Below, one piece after another: positions 34,388 to 44,739 of a stretch of DNA of 64,000 nucleotides. Numbering within the stretch: position 1 is the first letter of the stretch; each line of letters opens with the position of its first letter. The position numbers and the translations under genes are program-made. The notes beneath the pieces are model-generated. The model saw only the letters and a program-made list of their open reading frames with translations, had not been told where the DNA came from and did no database searches. The DNA comes from Hypsibius dujardini (Eukaryota; Tardigrada; Eutardigrada; Parachela; Hypsibiidae). Location: assembly GCA_001579985.1 (NCBI GenBank), contig LRSR01001242.1:1-64000 (forward strand), in the 5' to 3' direction.

Positions 34388-35776
34388 ATGCCAAACGCCA
34401 ATCTACCGCCCGTCTGCCCTAAACAACCAACACCAGCTTCAGTATACTGTGAATTCCATTGCCAGCAGGCGCGACTGCTTCCGATTCCGCACAAGAAGTT
34501 GGAGCTAGCTACATTCCGCAAAGAAATTGACCTGCAACAAATGTCACAGCTTCTCGGCACCCCAGGTAACGGGTTATTGAAACGCTTGGCAGATATTGCT
34601 GTGAGTCACGACAGTGACGGATTGAGGCCAACCCGGAGGGGTGGCAAGGCTGCTGAAAGGGGTTCCAAAGAAAACATGCCCCCCTCGGCCCACTTTGCCC
34701 GGCCCCCAGCTGGACGAGGGCGGACAAGCTTTACTACGTAAAAAACTTAACAATTCCCCCCCCCCCAAAGTCACTTTCGACGCTGGGTTGGGGGGAGGCC
34801 AACGGCTCGGTCGACTCAACGGTTAATCTGTAATTGATTTTTCTCGTAAGAGAATTTTATGAAATATGATGCAGCAACCAGTAAAATAAAATATAAAAAA
34901 AAGACTATTGCCGGTTAGATCTGAAGGAATTCCTCGCAACAGTCGACAAGTCAGCAACAAAAGAAATGAACTTCAACAAAATATTGGAGTCTCGCTGTTC
35001 CAAGGACCTTGGGGATCGCCAAAAGAAGGTCAGAACTGACGTTGAGCAATCACCTAAGGCTATGGAGGCTGCCCAAATCCGATTTGCAGTACCCTTGAAG
35101 TCTCCTCGATCACGTGGAATCCTCCTTAACGTGCGACCTTGTGGACAAATAAGTTCTATCGTTCCCCTTTTCAAGTAAGTTATAATTTCAGATCAAGGTA
35201 GAAAGGGTAGCATATTTCACATTGACGAAATAGTTTTTTATCCTTTTATTTAGGTCTGAGTCTCCTACACAAGTGCTGCTCTCGGCCATCACTACCTTAT
35301 ATCACCGGGTCAAGCAGGACAACATTCCGCCCGAAGAGTGGCACAAGCAGGTTATCGTCTTCGACAACATGTGCAACCTTGAACGGACTAAGGCAGCCCA
35401 AGCACCCCTGCCTCTACCTGCGCCATACGACCAACTTTGGAGGAAGCCTCTGAAAGTGTTGGATGTCTTCCACCTACGAAACCACAAGCGAAAAGAATGC
35501 CAGACAACCTACAATCCGGACCACATCAAGCGGCTGTATCCCGACCTCAAGAAATGGGTCACACAGTCAGCTGAGCAAATGAACGCCTTCTTTGGACGGT
35601 TCAGGTCAGTGCTGAACCGGATTCCATTAAAGCGGCATCTCTTCTATTTCAACTGCTTGGTTACGCACTGCAACGCTTACCTCTCTAGAGACGGCAGTAG
35701 CGAGTCAAGCTCTGATGATGACGAAGAAGTCTATCAATATCCTGCTACAACTGAACTTTTTTTTACTGTATTGTAG
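34388..35776 (+). CDS. KDZ-type DNA transposase, three-exon model
   Basis: Exon 1 (34388 to about 34740, 3' edge unsure) encodes a Cys/His cluster, PVCPKQPTPASVYCEFHC, as in CxC-class zinc motifs of KDZ transposases. Exon 2 is 34919-35174 and exon 3 is 35254-35776. They are joined by a textbook intron (TCAA|GTAAGT ... tttatttag) that keeps the frame through RPCGQISSIVPLFKSES. Exon 3 carries VIVFDNMCNLE (candidate catalytic Asp), VFHLRNHKRKECQTTYNP and SAEQMNAFFGRF (candidate catalytic Glu), then RHLFYFNCLVTHCN. That motif order matches the Kyakuja-Dileera-Zisupton superfamily. The first catalytic Asp was not placed, and the exon 1 to exon 2 junction is uncertain. It could be intact or 5'-decayed. 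No terminal repeats were identified. Confidence 0.6.
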
Positions 35777-35999
35777 TGTGCTTCTCGACTTCGTTTTATA
35801 CGTGTGTTTGGGTTCTGTTGTTTGAGTGAAAGACAAGTTTGCTCTGTTTTATTATGTGGCCATCCATTTATCAAGCCTAGCGCTATACTGCTGTAGATCT
35901 GTTGATCGTTACAAAAATGCTGCACCGAAAAACCGTTATTGCATTCATGACATTCTATTATTCCATTATTCCATTATTCCAGTCTTGCATAACTCACAC

Positions 36000-36630
36000 T
36001 TACTTGGGAACGTTTTCAACTGTCAAATTCAGAACCGTTTCGAAATAATTTTTTCATTTAGACAGAATTTCCTTCCATCCGTTTCCTTTCTTTCCGTTTC
36101 AAAATATTTTTTTTCATTTAGACAGAATTTAATAATGAATATAAAAATGTATTTCGCCGGTCAAGCTAAAAAAACTTTTTGTCGGTGAATTTTCAAAGTC
36201 GGCAGTTGCCTCAATAGACTTGCTGCAGTGTACAGTCACTTGCTTGTTTGATTGAAATTGTGCAGACTGTTCGTTTGATTGTTGATTGATTGGCGTATAT
36301 TTTTTCATAATGGTTTGGCTGGTCATTGATTGCTTGATTACGTTCTTCCGCACCGTCAAACAGTTGTTTGTCACTACAACCAAAAAATCAGTCAATCAGC
36401 AAACAACCAGATGAATAGCACATGGCTTTCAGTTAAGCAATCAATTAACGACAAGTCTATTGAAGCAATTGCCAACTTTGAAAATCTACCGACAAAAAGT
36501 GTTTTTTTAACTTGACCGGCGAAATAAATGTTTATATTCATTACTAAATCCGGTCTAAAAGAAAAACACTTTTTGGAACGATTCTGAATTCGACAGTTGA
36601 AAACTTTCCCAAATTATTGCCGAGGTATTA
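36000..36630. mobile_element. Foldback element inside T-minisatellite sequence
   Basis: The left arm (about 36005-36215) and right arm (about 36435-36622) are inverted copies: 'gttttcaactgtc', 'aataatgaatataaa', 'atttcgccggtcaagc', 'ctttttgtcggt', 'tcaatagacttg'. 'attattccattattcc' lies just outside on both sides (35957 and 36637), so the element sits within a T array. Confidence 0.75.
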
Positions 36631-36870
36631 CAAGGATTATTCCATTATTCCACTGTTGTAGCGGGAGGGTGGTTGTTCCTGTGGACCTTAACCATATAGT
36701 CTATGGAGTTTATTCCATTATTCCATTGCTGTAGAGACAGCGTGTGGGTAGCTATGGGCCTTAGCCATGTAGTCTATGGAGTTTATTCTATTATTCCACC
36801 GCTGTAGGGACAGCCAGGGGCCTTAACCATGTAGTCTATGGAGTTTATTCCACTATTCCACAAGTATCAC
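36630..36870 (-). repeat. T minisatellite, inverted array
   Basis: Three to four units of 'tatggagtttattccattat' with 'tagggacagccaggggcctt', the reverse complement of the array at 30640-30955. Confidence 0.9.
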
Positions 36871-36925
36871 AACTAGCCTGACATTCTAAAAGGCTTGTGC
36901 CAAAAATCGCCAGTAGTCTCATACG
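36862..36925 (-). repeat. Head module M3
   Basis: Read on the minus strand it is 'gagactactggcgattttt', then 'ggcacaagcc', then 'gtcaggctagttgtgata', running straight into the T array. Confidence 0.65.
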
Positions 36926-37344
36926 GTTTCAGAGATAAGGCGAGGACCTTCGGTAAGAACACAAACAATTTCAAAAACCGTCTTTTATGCTATCAAGGAC
37001 TGTTTGCATTTAAACCGTTGGACCTGATTTTTTGCGACCGCCGTTGCTTAAGAAGTGGCTTGCGCATCGAAAGACACCATAGACGCGCCATTTAATAAAA
37101 TGATTTTGCATAGATTGTTTGACATCGAAGTAATTATTATCCGGTAGTATACAGTGAAGTCCCAAATTTTTTATGAATATGTGACGGACTTTCGCAAATC
37201 TTTATTAGTTCTACGGTTGTTTCATGAATCAAACTCCATCAGAGCCTCCGCCTCCGGTAGTCCGCAAAAGACAGTAATGTAAATCTACGTAACTTTATAA
37301 CTCCAATTTCTATAGGACCCCCAGTACTATTTGACCTGAAAGTA

Positions 37345-37800
37345 CGAGTAAATAAGTAATGTAACTTGAATTTTTCCCAAGAGTCCGTCATGCGTTGAAA
37401 GCAACTAAGTCTTGTTTCTAGTAGCTCAACCTCAGTTGAGTTGGAAAAAATAATGAATCAAGTACTGTACGCTCCCAATCTCAAGGGTCGATTTTAGGTC
37501 CGGCCCGAAAACACGTTCCGTCACTCGCTTGGTTGTTCATTCAGATTCACTTAAACTTTATTGAATTAAATGTTTTGAAACCAAAATCATCATTTCAATC
37601 AAGCAAGGTAGCATAGCCTGTCAGGCAAAAACCAACGGGCCAATCACGGACAAGTGAACGGAGTTGAACGATCTGCTCAAGCTTGATGTGAATCAGCGGG
37701 GGTGGAGCATAATCGACCCTTGAGATCGGGAGCGTACAGTAAGTCAGTTCGGTAAAGAATAAATAAATGGGCTCGGGGAAGACATACAGCAGATGGATGT
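37345..37800 (-). repeat. Dispersed repeat R, copy interrupted by a MITE
   Basis: It is the reverse complement of 16930-17178 on either side of the insertion at 37465-37739. Confidence 0.7.
37465..37739. mobile_element. Tc1/mariner-like MITE, 275 bp, with known empty site
   Basis: The ends ctgtacgctcccaatctcaa and the complement of ctgtacgctcccgatctcaa are flanked by TA (37463-37464 and 37740-37741). The other copy of host repeat R at 17 kb has a single TA at the matching place (17048-17049). Confidence 0.85.
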
Positions 37801-38635
37801 CTACATTATGTCCGCAATCTCACTCTCCTCATAATGTTTTAGATTTCGAACTGACATGAGATCTGAAGCAGCCGAAATTACCTTAAAATATCATACCTTC
37901 CGAAAATATAAAACGCAAATTTCAGAGAGAGTCTCAGCACGGGTCAAAGTTGAATTCAGTGTCCGGGAAAACGGCTTTTCTCTCTGTTCGAGTTAGGGTC
38001 CAAAACTCAAATTCATCTACTCATTTGTCCCTGCCGTAAAGCTGCATTTCCAAAACCTTGGAACAAAATCTAAGCGAATTTACTGGGCTTTTAATCACCA
38101 GTGGTGAAACCATTCAAAGGATTGGCAGCAGAACCGCAAATTCAAATTGTTTGGCGATGACGCCTGCTATTAATCACAAGAGCAGGCACCTTGGTGAATT
38201 TCACGCCGCTACAGTATCTCAAATCAGACGGCCGCAAAAACAGGACTCACGTTTTTGAAAAGTCTGTTCACCAGTGCTTCTATTGAAATGAAAGCCACTG
38301 AATGTGCGGAGGCAGTTAAAAAGTTTCGGGCAAGAAACCCAGACGGCTGAATTCAGGTCCCTCTGTCGCTCCAGCAATATAATAAACTTTTCATATTTCA
38401 ATCCCTCGCTAAAATCCTTTTGTTGTTTGGCGAATGGAAGTCCACTACATACCCTATCCGAGCATGTGATGGGAGAGGACACAAATCCACGAAGGCCAAT
38501 ACGGCACCACATGTTTAGCAAGCTACACAAGGTGGGGGAACTTCTTTTGGAGATCGGATCTTCCAACTAAAAATTCCTAACATATGCATTGAGTAATTCC
38601 GATTACATCTCCTTTTATCTTGTTTAAAAAAACCA
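37801..38635. other. No confident gene
   Basis: Two overlapping medium-length frames (38219-38566 on either strand) lack splice signals or recognisable motifs. Confidence 0.35.
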
Positions 38636-38659
38636 ATTGACATTACTTATTTAGAAGCC

Positions 38660-38937
38660 CTCGTACTGTTCTTATACAGTAACTCCATAACTCCAACTCC
38701 ATAAGGGCCCCCGGTACCCCTCAACCTGACAGTACTGTTCCTATACAGTAACTCCATAACTCCAACTCCATAAGGGTCCCCGGTACCCCTCGACTTGACA
38801 GTACTGCTGTTCCTCTGTTCTTATACAATAACTCCATAACTCCAACTCCATAAAGGCCCCGGTACCCCTCAACCTGACAGTACTGTTCCTCTGTTTTTAT
38901 ACAGTAACTCCATAACTCCAACTCCATATCAATATTT
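38660..38937 (-). repeat. G minisatellite, inverted array
   Basis: About four units of 'taactccataactccaactc' with 'cggtacccctcaacctgaca', the reverse complement of 27770-28280. It is preceded by a fragment of repeat R (38636-38663). Confidence 0.9.
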
Positions 38938-38985
38938 CACATCAATTTATAAGCTTTGTGTCAAAACTCGCCAGTAGTGGATTAT
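38938..38985 (-). repeat. Head module M4
   Basis: Read on the minus strand it is 'ccactactggcgagttttg', then 'acacaaagcttataaa', running straight into the G array. Confidence 0.6.
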
Positions 38986-39268
38986 TGAACTCGCTTCCAG
39001 AAACCAGTATTTTTACAGTGGAAAAATATCGCAGTGAAACCGGGATATAAAGTCTTTGCTCCCCTGTTTTTGGTGGGATAACTCCAACGCAGTCACAAGC
39101 CATGGAATCCTTTACCGAGAACTTTACCGCTGACGGGAAACTTACTTCTCGCGGGAATTTCACCATTTTCTGGTTCAACGACACCGTCTTAGCGGAGTTG
39201 AAAATAGCGGCAAAAAACCTGGACAATTTTATCCAGGGCCTAAAATAGCAAAAAACTAATGCTCTACA

Positions 39269-39306
39269 ACCCCCTGGGGGCGGGGCGCTTCCCGCCCCCA
39301 GGGGTT
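39269..39306. other. Strong GC-rich hairpin
   Basis: aacccc and tgggggcggg are mirrored after a short gcgcttc loop, in AT-rich surroundings. It could be a terminus-type hairpin of a mobile element. Not assigned. Confidence 0.5.
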
Positions 39307-39309
39307 AAA

Positions 39310-40130
39310 TTCAGTAGTTTCGTCAACTGTTCACGAGTTATTCTTACGAATTATCATCATTAAAAATTAGAGCTTTCAGCAGAAGACAAGCAGAAAAGTG
39401 CTTTCTATTTGTCGCCCCCGTTCAAGACCCGCCCCTTCCACCCCCTTGGCTGAAATTCCCCCTAATATCGAGGATGTGATCGCAAATCTCTTCGGATTTG
39501 AACTTTTTTAATCGTCGACATTTTGGAAAATAAAGATGCACATTTTGTTTAGCTCGTGCTTCGCGCGCTTGCTATCGTTTTCATCATTGAATCTAGCATA
39601 CGAAAACTAGGAATGTTATGAAACTGAAAATTTTTCTCCAAAAATTTTTCTGTTGACCGAATCAAGCTATTTGCCTCGATTAGTGCAGCAGTGCTATGCA
39701 TTATTGAGTGCGGTAGCTTGAATTGAGTTTACTTTGGATTTGAGAGATTAGGTGTACACAAGACTGCAGCGGCTTCAGTATTGCAGTGCATGTACCCTTT
39801 TTCCAAATAATTTTTAGGCTTTCTTTCACGTTAAAACTTTTAGTTGAAGATCCTGGGAACTGCAAAAGGAATTTCAAAAAAAAAATGTGTAACATCAAGG
39901 CCATTTAATCTCACATAAATCGTTTTATCTCACACGTTTTGCGTAATGTCACACACTAAAATAATCCTTGCCTAGTCTAGCATAGATCCGTCGTGAATTA
40001 AATGGCAGGTTACAGTTCACGTGATACGTTATAGACGGTCAATAAGACAGTACGTCGCCGCGGTTCCCTAATTCCAAGTGGTACTCATCTGCTCTAGATG
40101 TGGATTGAAAGATGTTTTAGCTAGAGGACA
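39310..40130. other. No gene recognised
   Basis: Ordinary intergenic sequence with short frames only. Confidence 0.4.
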
Positions 40131-40189
40131 AAGAGTCTAAAGAGTTACGGAGTCATTAGAATTGTTAGAGTTATGTGCTTGTGCCTCAC

Positions 40190-40320
40190 CCACGGGATGA
40201 GGGTTTGGAGTTATGGAATTATTGGAGTTATGGAGTTATTGGAGTTATGTGCCTGTGCCTCATACACGGGGTGACGGTTTGGAGCTATAAAGTTATTGGA
40301 GTTGTTGGAGTTATGTGCCT
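40190..40320 (+). repeat. Degenerate G-type minisatellite units
   Basis: 'ggagttatgg', 'agttattggagttatgtgcc' and 'gtgcctcatacacggggtga' repeat about three times. Confidence 0.65.
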
Positions 40321-40334
40321 GTGCCTCACTCCAT

Positions 40335-40497
40335 TATTTATGGTTTATTCCATTATTCCACTGCTGTAGGGACAGCCATGGGCCTTAAGCATATAGCCTA
40401 TGGAGATTATTCCATTATTCCACTGCTGTAGGAACAATGTGTGGGTGACCAGGGCCTTAACCATGTGGCTTAAGGAGTTTATTCCATTATGCCACAA
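40335..40497 (-). repeat. T minisatellite, third array
   Basis: Two to three units of the T minisatellite, in the same orientation as the array at 36.6 kb. Confidence 0.85.
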
Positions 40498-40556
40498 ATA
40501 TCAAAACTAGCCTGACATTATAAATGGCTTGTGCCGAAACTCGCCAGTAGTCCCCA
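40490..40556 (-). repeat. Head module M5
   Basis: Read on the minus strand it is 'ggactactggcgagtttcgg', then 'cacaagcc', then 'gtcaggctagttttgata', leading into the T array. It is closest to M3. Confidence 0.65.
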
Positions 40557-40586
40557 TCGGCGCAGCCGACTTCATGTCGCCAATGA

Positions 40587-41308
40587 TCAAGGTCGTCCAA
40601 ATCCCCGGAAAAGGGCGGGGCGTGGTCGCGACGGTGGCCATCCAACCGGGGAAAAATCCTTGTCTGCAAAGCTCTTCAGGTGGATTTTAATGGTCCAACC
40701 GTTGAGGACGATTATAAAAAGGGGCTCGTCACCAAGCTGATTCAGATCTGTGCAAATACTTCCACAGATGAGGGATATGATCTGGTAGTAACCGAGGAAG
40801 AAAAAGATGCTGAAACCGCTGAGAAAAAAATTCCGAACTGAAAAGAAAAGGGAGACAAACTAATTTACATGAAACATTAGGGTGATAGACAGACAGACAA
40901 GTTGGTACAGTCGATTAACCTGCATTAGGATCACCACGACGGGGGTGAACGCCATGTCGGTGGCCATCGTTCTCGTCATGTTCGGCGAATCGATTAATTC
41001 TCTGCCCGAAGAACATATTGAAAATGTCGTGGGCCGAGGCGTCGTCTCCCAAGTTTCCGCTGCAGTAATATCTTCTCCTGCCTTGTTGACGAGCGAAATG
41101 CAGATTGTGTTGGACTGTCTCGTAGTTTTTGCCGCCGGCGTCGTAGTCAGACTTCTTCTGGGGAATGCAGAGGACCGCGTAGGTTTTGCCAAAAATTTTG
41201 AAGGCCTCGCCCGAACCTAAACATTAATTCGATTAGAGACAGAGAGACAACTGCACAGCTCCAACATGATGCCGTACCAGGAGCCTTGTTTTTATCGGGA
41301 TGCAGCCA
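40587..41308 (-). pseudogene. DNAJB12/14-like gene remnant (5'-truncated, last exons open)
   Basis: From the right: a stub of the J-domain first-half exon ending LHPDKNKAPG (41308-41278, with the HPD motif intact), then donor CCTG|GTACGG. The next exon (41216-40920) encodes SGEAFKIFGKTYAVL, PQKKSDYDAGGKN and DDASAHDIFNMFFGQ, the end of the J domain and the DIFNMFFG signature of DNAJB12/14. After an intron with a short (CAGA) run, the last exon (40837-40587) reads in frame through a membrane helix (FFLSGFSIFFFLGYYQII) to a TGA. Its tail does not look like DUF1977. The gene is cut at 41308, where unit U2 sequence begins, so helix II and everything upstream are missing. Confidence 0.7.
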
Positions 41309-41684
41309 AGGTTTTCTGCGCGCCGATGAAGATGGAGATGAAAATCTGAAGAAAAAAATCTAGTGTAAGATAACGTTTTTAAATGGAAGCTAGATCGATA
41401 AAAGAAACTGAAGGTGGCAAAAACAACTATTGATTTTATATAATTCCGCAGGTTAAGTTCCAAATTATCAAAGTATTCTTGCCGCTGCCCTTATCCATTA
41501 ACAAAATATTGAGAGTCACATGCCACCCAATCAGAAGTACATGTAACCAGGATGGTGTCCCATGTCTGGTCATCCCTTTCTGGGTCCTGTTGCTGGAACC
41601 CTAACAGTTTCAAGATAGTGGGACTTTGTTTACGCATTAAGTTTAATTAAATAATTAATAACTTTTTTTTCTTTTTCGGTTCCA

Positions 41685-43535
41685 TTACCTCTCAGAAAAC
41701 TCGTCCTGCAATTCTTTGATGGCTGGACGGTCCTTCGGTTTCAGCGCCATGCACTTGCTCACAAAGCCCATGAGATCCTCTTGCATATTTTCCGGAATAA
41801 TAGGTCTGTCCATGCTCAGTGGGAGGAGTGCGGGTATTGACGGGGAATCACTGTGGAATGTCTCGTTTACTGTTTCCTGTTTTGGCATAATCAATTTTCC
41901 ATTGCAATACATTTCCAGAACCACAGCTCCCAAACTCCAGATATCTGTTGCTCGTCCGATTTGGTGGTATCTATTCTTGACAGCTGTTTGATTCCAACAC
42001 GCCAACATTTCCGGCGATGTGAATCCCTCAGTGCCGCCAGGCCGAGAAATGAAGGTGCGCGATCCGACTCTGCGCCTTACACTATAGCTGTCTATGTCAC
42101 AAATCTTCAGCGTGGATTTGATCTCATCCCAGAAAACAACGTTTGTCCCTTTCAAATCTTTGTGAATAATATTGGCTTCTTCGTGAAGATATTGTATCCC
42201 TTGGATCAGCTGGTTCACATAGTTTTTTTGCATTTCAATCGGCAGTGCCGGTTTAGCTGCGGCCGCCTCCGTTAACGTACCACCATTGCAGCACTCCATG
42301 ATGATCCTGAATTGACCATCATCCTCGAAAAATCCGACTGCGAGATACTTGACAATATTAGGATGGTTTAGTTCGAGGAGAGTTGTTTCGAGTTTTTTGA
42401 TTTTGTCTTTGTCTTCGTCCAATCGGCCATGAAAGATCTTCAACGCCAAGTGTTTTTTGCCTTGCTCAACCAGGTTTGCCCCGATCCAAAAGGCATCAAC
42501 TCGATGCACAACTCCGAATGAGCCCGATTGACCAAGCAGTTTCTTTGAAGAGGGTATATACCACTGAATTCCATGTTCCGCGCATTTGAAGCGCGGATTT
42601 CCGCGCACGCGGGCAAAGTAGTTTTCTAATATCGCTGCGGTTGGACGATCGCTTGGGTTAACCTGCAGACATTGGCGGGACAGATCCTTGAGGTCGTCGG
42701 GTAAATTTTCCGGGATACGAGGTGTTAAAGGATGTTCACTTTGCATAGCGGAACGAATACTGTCATCATTGTAATCTGGCCACAAAGTTTGCCCTTGACT
42801 CGCGAAATACATGTCCATGATCACACACCCTAGACTATATATATCAGTTGGAGAGTCTGGGGTTGGCCGAGTTACTTTTCGAGAAGACTCATCAAGCCAC
42901 GCCGCCATTTCCGGTGACATAAAGTAAAATGATCCCTCCACGTTGAATTGCTTTTTTGATTGCCTCTTGCCACGTGGCTGCTGGAATGCTCCTTCGATAT
43001 CAATAATCTTAACGTTTTCACCCGTGGACTCCTTCATCATGATGTTTGATGATGTTATGTTTCCATGAACAAATTTGGTTCTTTTATTTCCTTCATGCAG
43101 GTAATGAAGAGCGGAAGCCACCTGAAAGGTGTATGTGACAATGCGTTTGGTGGAACAGTGTGTAGGGTTGCGCTCAATAAAGTTCCTCAACGTGATCCCG
43201 CTGCACCACTCCATGAGTAGGCAATAATGGTTGTCTTGATTGCTGCGATTAATTGGGTAACCGATAACAATATATTGCAGAATGTTTGGATGCTCAAGTT
43301 GTAATAAGGATTTTAACTCTTCCGACCTGGCGTGTTCTACTGTTTCCAAAAGAAGTCTGTACGCCTGGTTGACGGCATGCTCCGCAACGGGATTACCATC
43401 ATCCAAATAAAATGCGTCCACCGTGCTAATATATCCAAAAGACCCACGTCCCTCAAGACAGTGAGTGTAGTCAGTGGGGGTACGACGAAACCCATATTCT
43501 AGGTCGTCAAAACAGTCTTTAAATTCACCAGACAT
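41685..43535 (-). CDS. Tandem pseudokinase-kinase protein, 616 aa open exon
   Basis: Two full kinase folds lie in one uninterrupted frame. Domain 1 (about residues 30-308) keeps MEWCSGITLRNFI, SPEM (207-210) and DIYSLG (231-236). But HRD is HGN (157-159), DFG is DIE (179-181), and no VAIK lysine is evident, so it is a pseudokinase. Domain 2 (about 328-615) has a glycine loop GQSGSFG (335-341), ALK lysine K366, alphaC E383, HKD (458-460), a DFG-position Asp (D480, DID), SPEM (507-510) and DIWSLG (531-536). All catalytic residues are plausible, so it is probably active. The arrangement recalls GCN2 and JAK, where a pseudokinase controls the next kinase; by sequence style the domains are nearer MAP3K/GCN2 than tyrosine kinases. 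The ATG sits right after tttggttggtttag, a possible acceptor, so it may be an internal exon edge. The pseudogene paralogue has an extra upstream domain. Confidence 0.75.
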   Translation of the reverse strand: MSGEFKDCFDDLEYGFRRTPTDYTHCLEGRGSFGYISTVDAFYLDDGNPVAEHAVNQAYRLLLETVEHARSEELKSLLQLEHPNILQYIVIGYPINRSNQDNHYCLLMEWCSGITLRNFIERNPTHCSTKRIVTYTFQVASALHYLHEGNKRTKFVHGNITSSNIMMKESTGENVKIIDIEGAFQQPRGKRQSKKQFNVEGSFYFMSPEMAAWLDESSRKVTRPTPDSPTDIYSLGCVIMDMYFASQGQTLWPDYNDDSIRSAMQSEHPLTPRIPENLPDDLKDLSRQCLQVNPSDRPTAAILENYFARVRGNPRFKCAEHGIQWYIPSSKKLLGQSGSFGVVHRVDAFWIGANLVEQGKKHLALKIFHGRLDEDKDKIKKLETTLLELNHPNIVKYLAVGFFEDDGQFRIIMECCNGGTLTEAAAAKPALPIEMQKNYVNQLIQGIQYLHEEANIIHKDLKGTNVVFWDEIKSTLKICDIDSYSVRRRVGSRTFISRPGGTEGFTSPEMLACWNQTAVKNRYHQIGRATDIWSLGAVVLEMYCNGKLIMPKQETVNETFHSDSPSIPALLPLSMDRPIIPENMQEDLMGFVSKCMALKPKDRPAIKELQDEFSER

Positions 43536-43919
43536 CTAAACCAACCAAAGTGATTCTTTTACCAAACTACGGTGTGAGAACCTCTAACGGAAATCATTAG
43601 TAATGGCAGCGAATTACGGAATGGGAAAACTAAATTTAGCAAGAAGAAATGAACTAAAACTAAACTAACCTATAATAATTAGATTTTAGAGTTACATTTG
43701 TTGGATCAAGTGAAAACTCAATTATAATATGTTGAAGGAACTGAATATTTCACATGGAAAGTCTTGAAGCTAGAGTTACTCAACTAATTTTGACCAAATC
43801 AAGACTTTTAGTTTTAGCAACTAGAACTAAGCTAAGAGCTTGAAGTAACTAAGTTTAGGTTAATTAGAAAAACTTACTAGTTAAATAATTTTTGTTATGC
43901 CATCCATACCTTTCATGGT
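43536..43919. other. Interval upstream of the tandem kinase, no U1 counterpart seen
   Basis: In the U1 pseudogene the matching position is occupied by another kinase domain. Here it is short AT-rich sequence without kinase motifs. It probably marks the loss of an upstream domain. Confidence 0.45.
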
Positions 43920-44700
43920 TCCGTGAAGTGCAGCTGGTTCCTCTTAATTTCATCCATGATTCCATCCATGGATGAATCGGATCCATTTTCATCCATGTAG
44001 CACCACAGATCGAGAATAAATTGGTATTACAGGCAGGCAAGAATGGTAAAGAAATCAGACAAATTATAAGCTAGCGCACACAACTCCCAATGAAGTTCGA
44101 CCCAAAGAGGTTACTCCTCGCAATTTAAACGTTTGCAATGTCAGAAGCGATATGGAAGACCAGAAAGTTATTTGCACAATTTATCACAGCGGAGTGCACT
44201 TGCTACAAAGTCGTGGTAAAGAGAGAGGTCCAAGTTATCCAGGCTGAAGATATGCGCAATCTTTCTCGATTCAATTGTACTCTATTTATTTCCGACGGAG
44301 GTGGAGTGATAAGCACTCTAAACATGTGAGTGATATCAGTTTGGAGGAAAGTATTTTCTCTAATTTCATCGAGTGCAGGCGCCATAGCAAAAGGTACGTC
44401 AGAAATTAAAAGTGTCACAGAGATGTGAATCAGTTAACGATAAATAATAAAGAAATAAATAATAGTAGAATAAAAGCATAGAGCAACAATTTCAGCACAG
44501 AAACCACAAAGCCGAAAGAGCAATTAAGAAACAAGCAATCGGTTCTTTGAAAGCAAATTTCTGAACACACTGGTCAACCAAACGTACAATCAAACAAATT
44601 ATTTGGAATTCGGATATAGCAGATGTCTATCTGCTATATCTTATTACCTAAACTAAACTATTTGCTGAATGTATCCACACAAAGTTGTTCAAAACCGAAA
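43920..44700. repeat. Non-coding stretch shared by U1, U2 and U3
   Basis: Shared words include 'gatcgagaataaa', 'ggcaagaatggtaaagaaa', 'aagcgatatggaagaccaga', 'atttgcacaatttatcacag' and 'tgcacttgctacaaagtc'. The counterparts are 25100-25800 and 62513-63100. A short frame at its right edge (MDGIMDE) resembles the start of the U1 pseudogene (MDKVMDENGE). This suggests that the original first exon of the U2 kinase was here. Confidence 0.7.
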
Positions 44701-44739
44701 AATCAGGCTGAAACAATTTTTTTAAAAGCTTGCGTGGGC

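Noticed and set aside
38219-38570. 115-codon and 88-codon frames on opposite strands
   Set aside because: They overlap on both strands with no motifs or splice sites. Probably chance.
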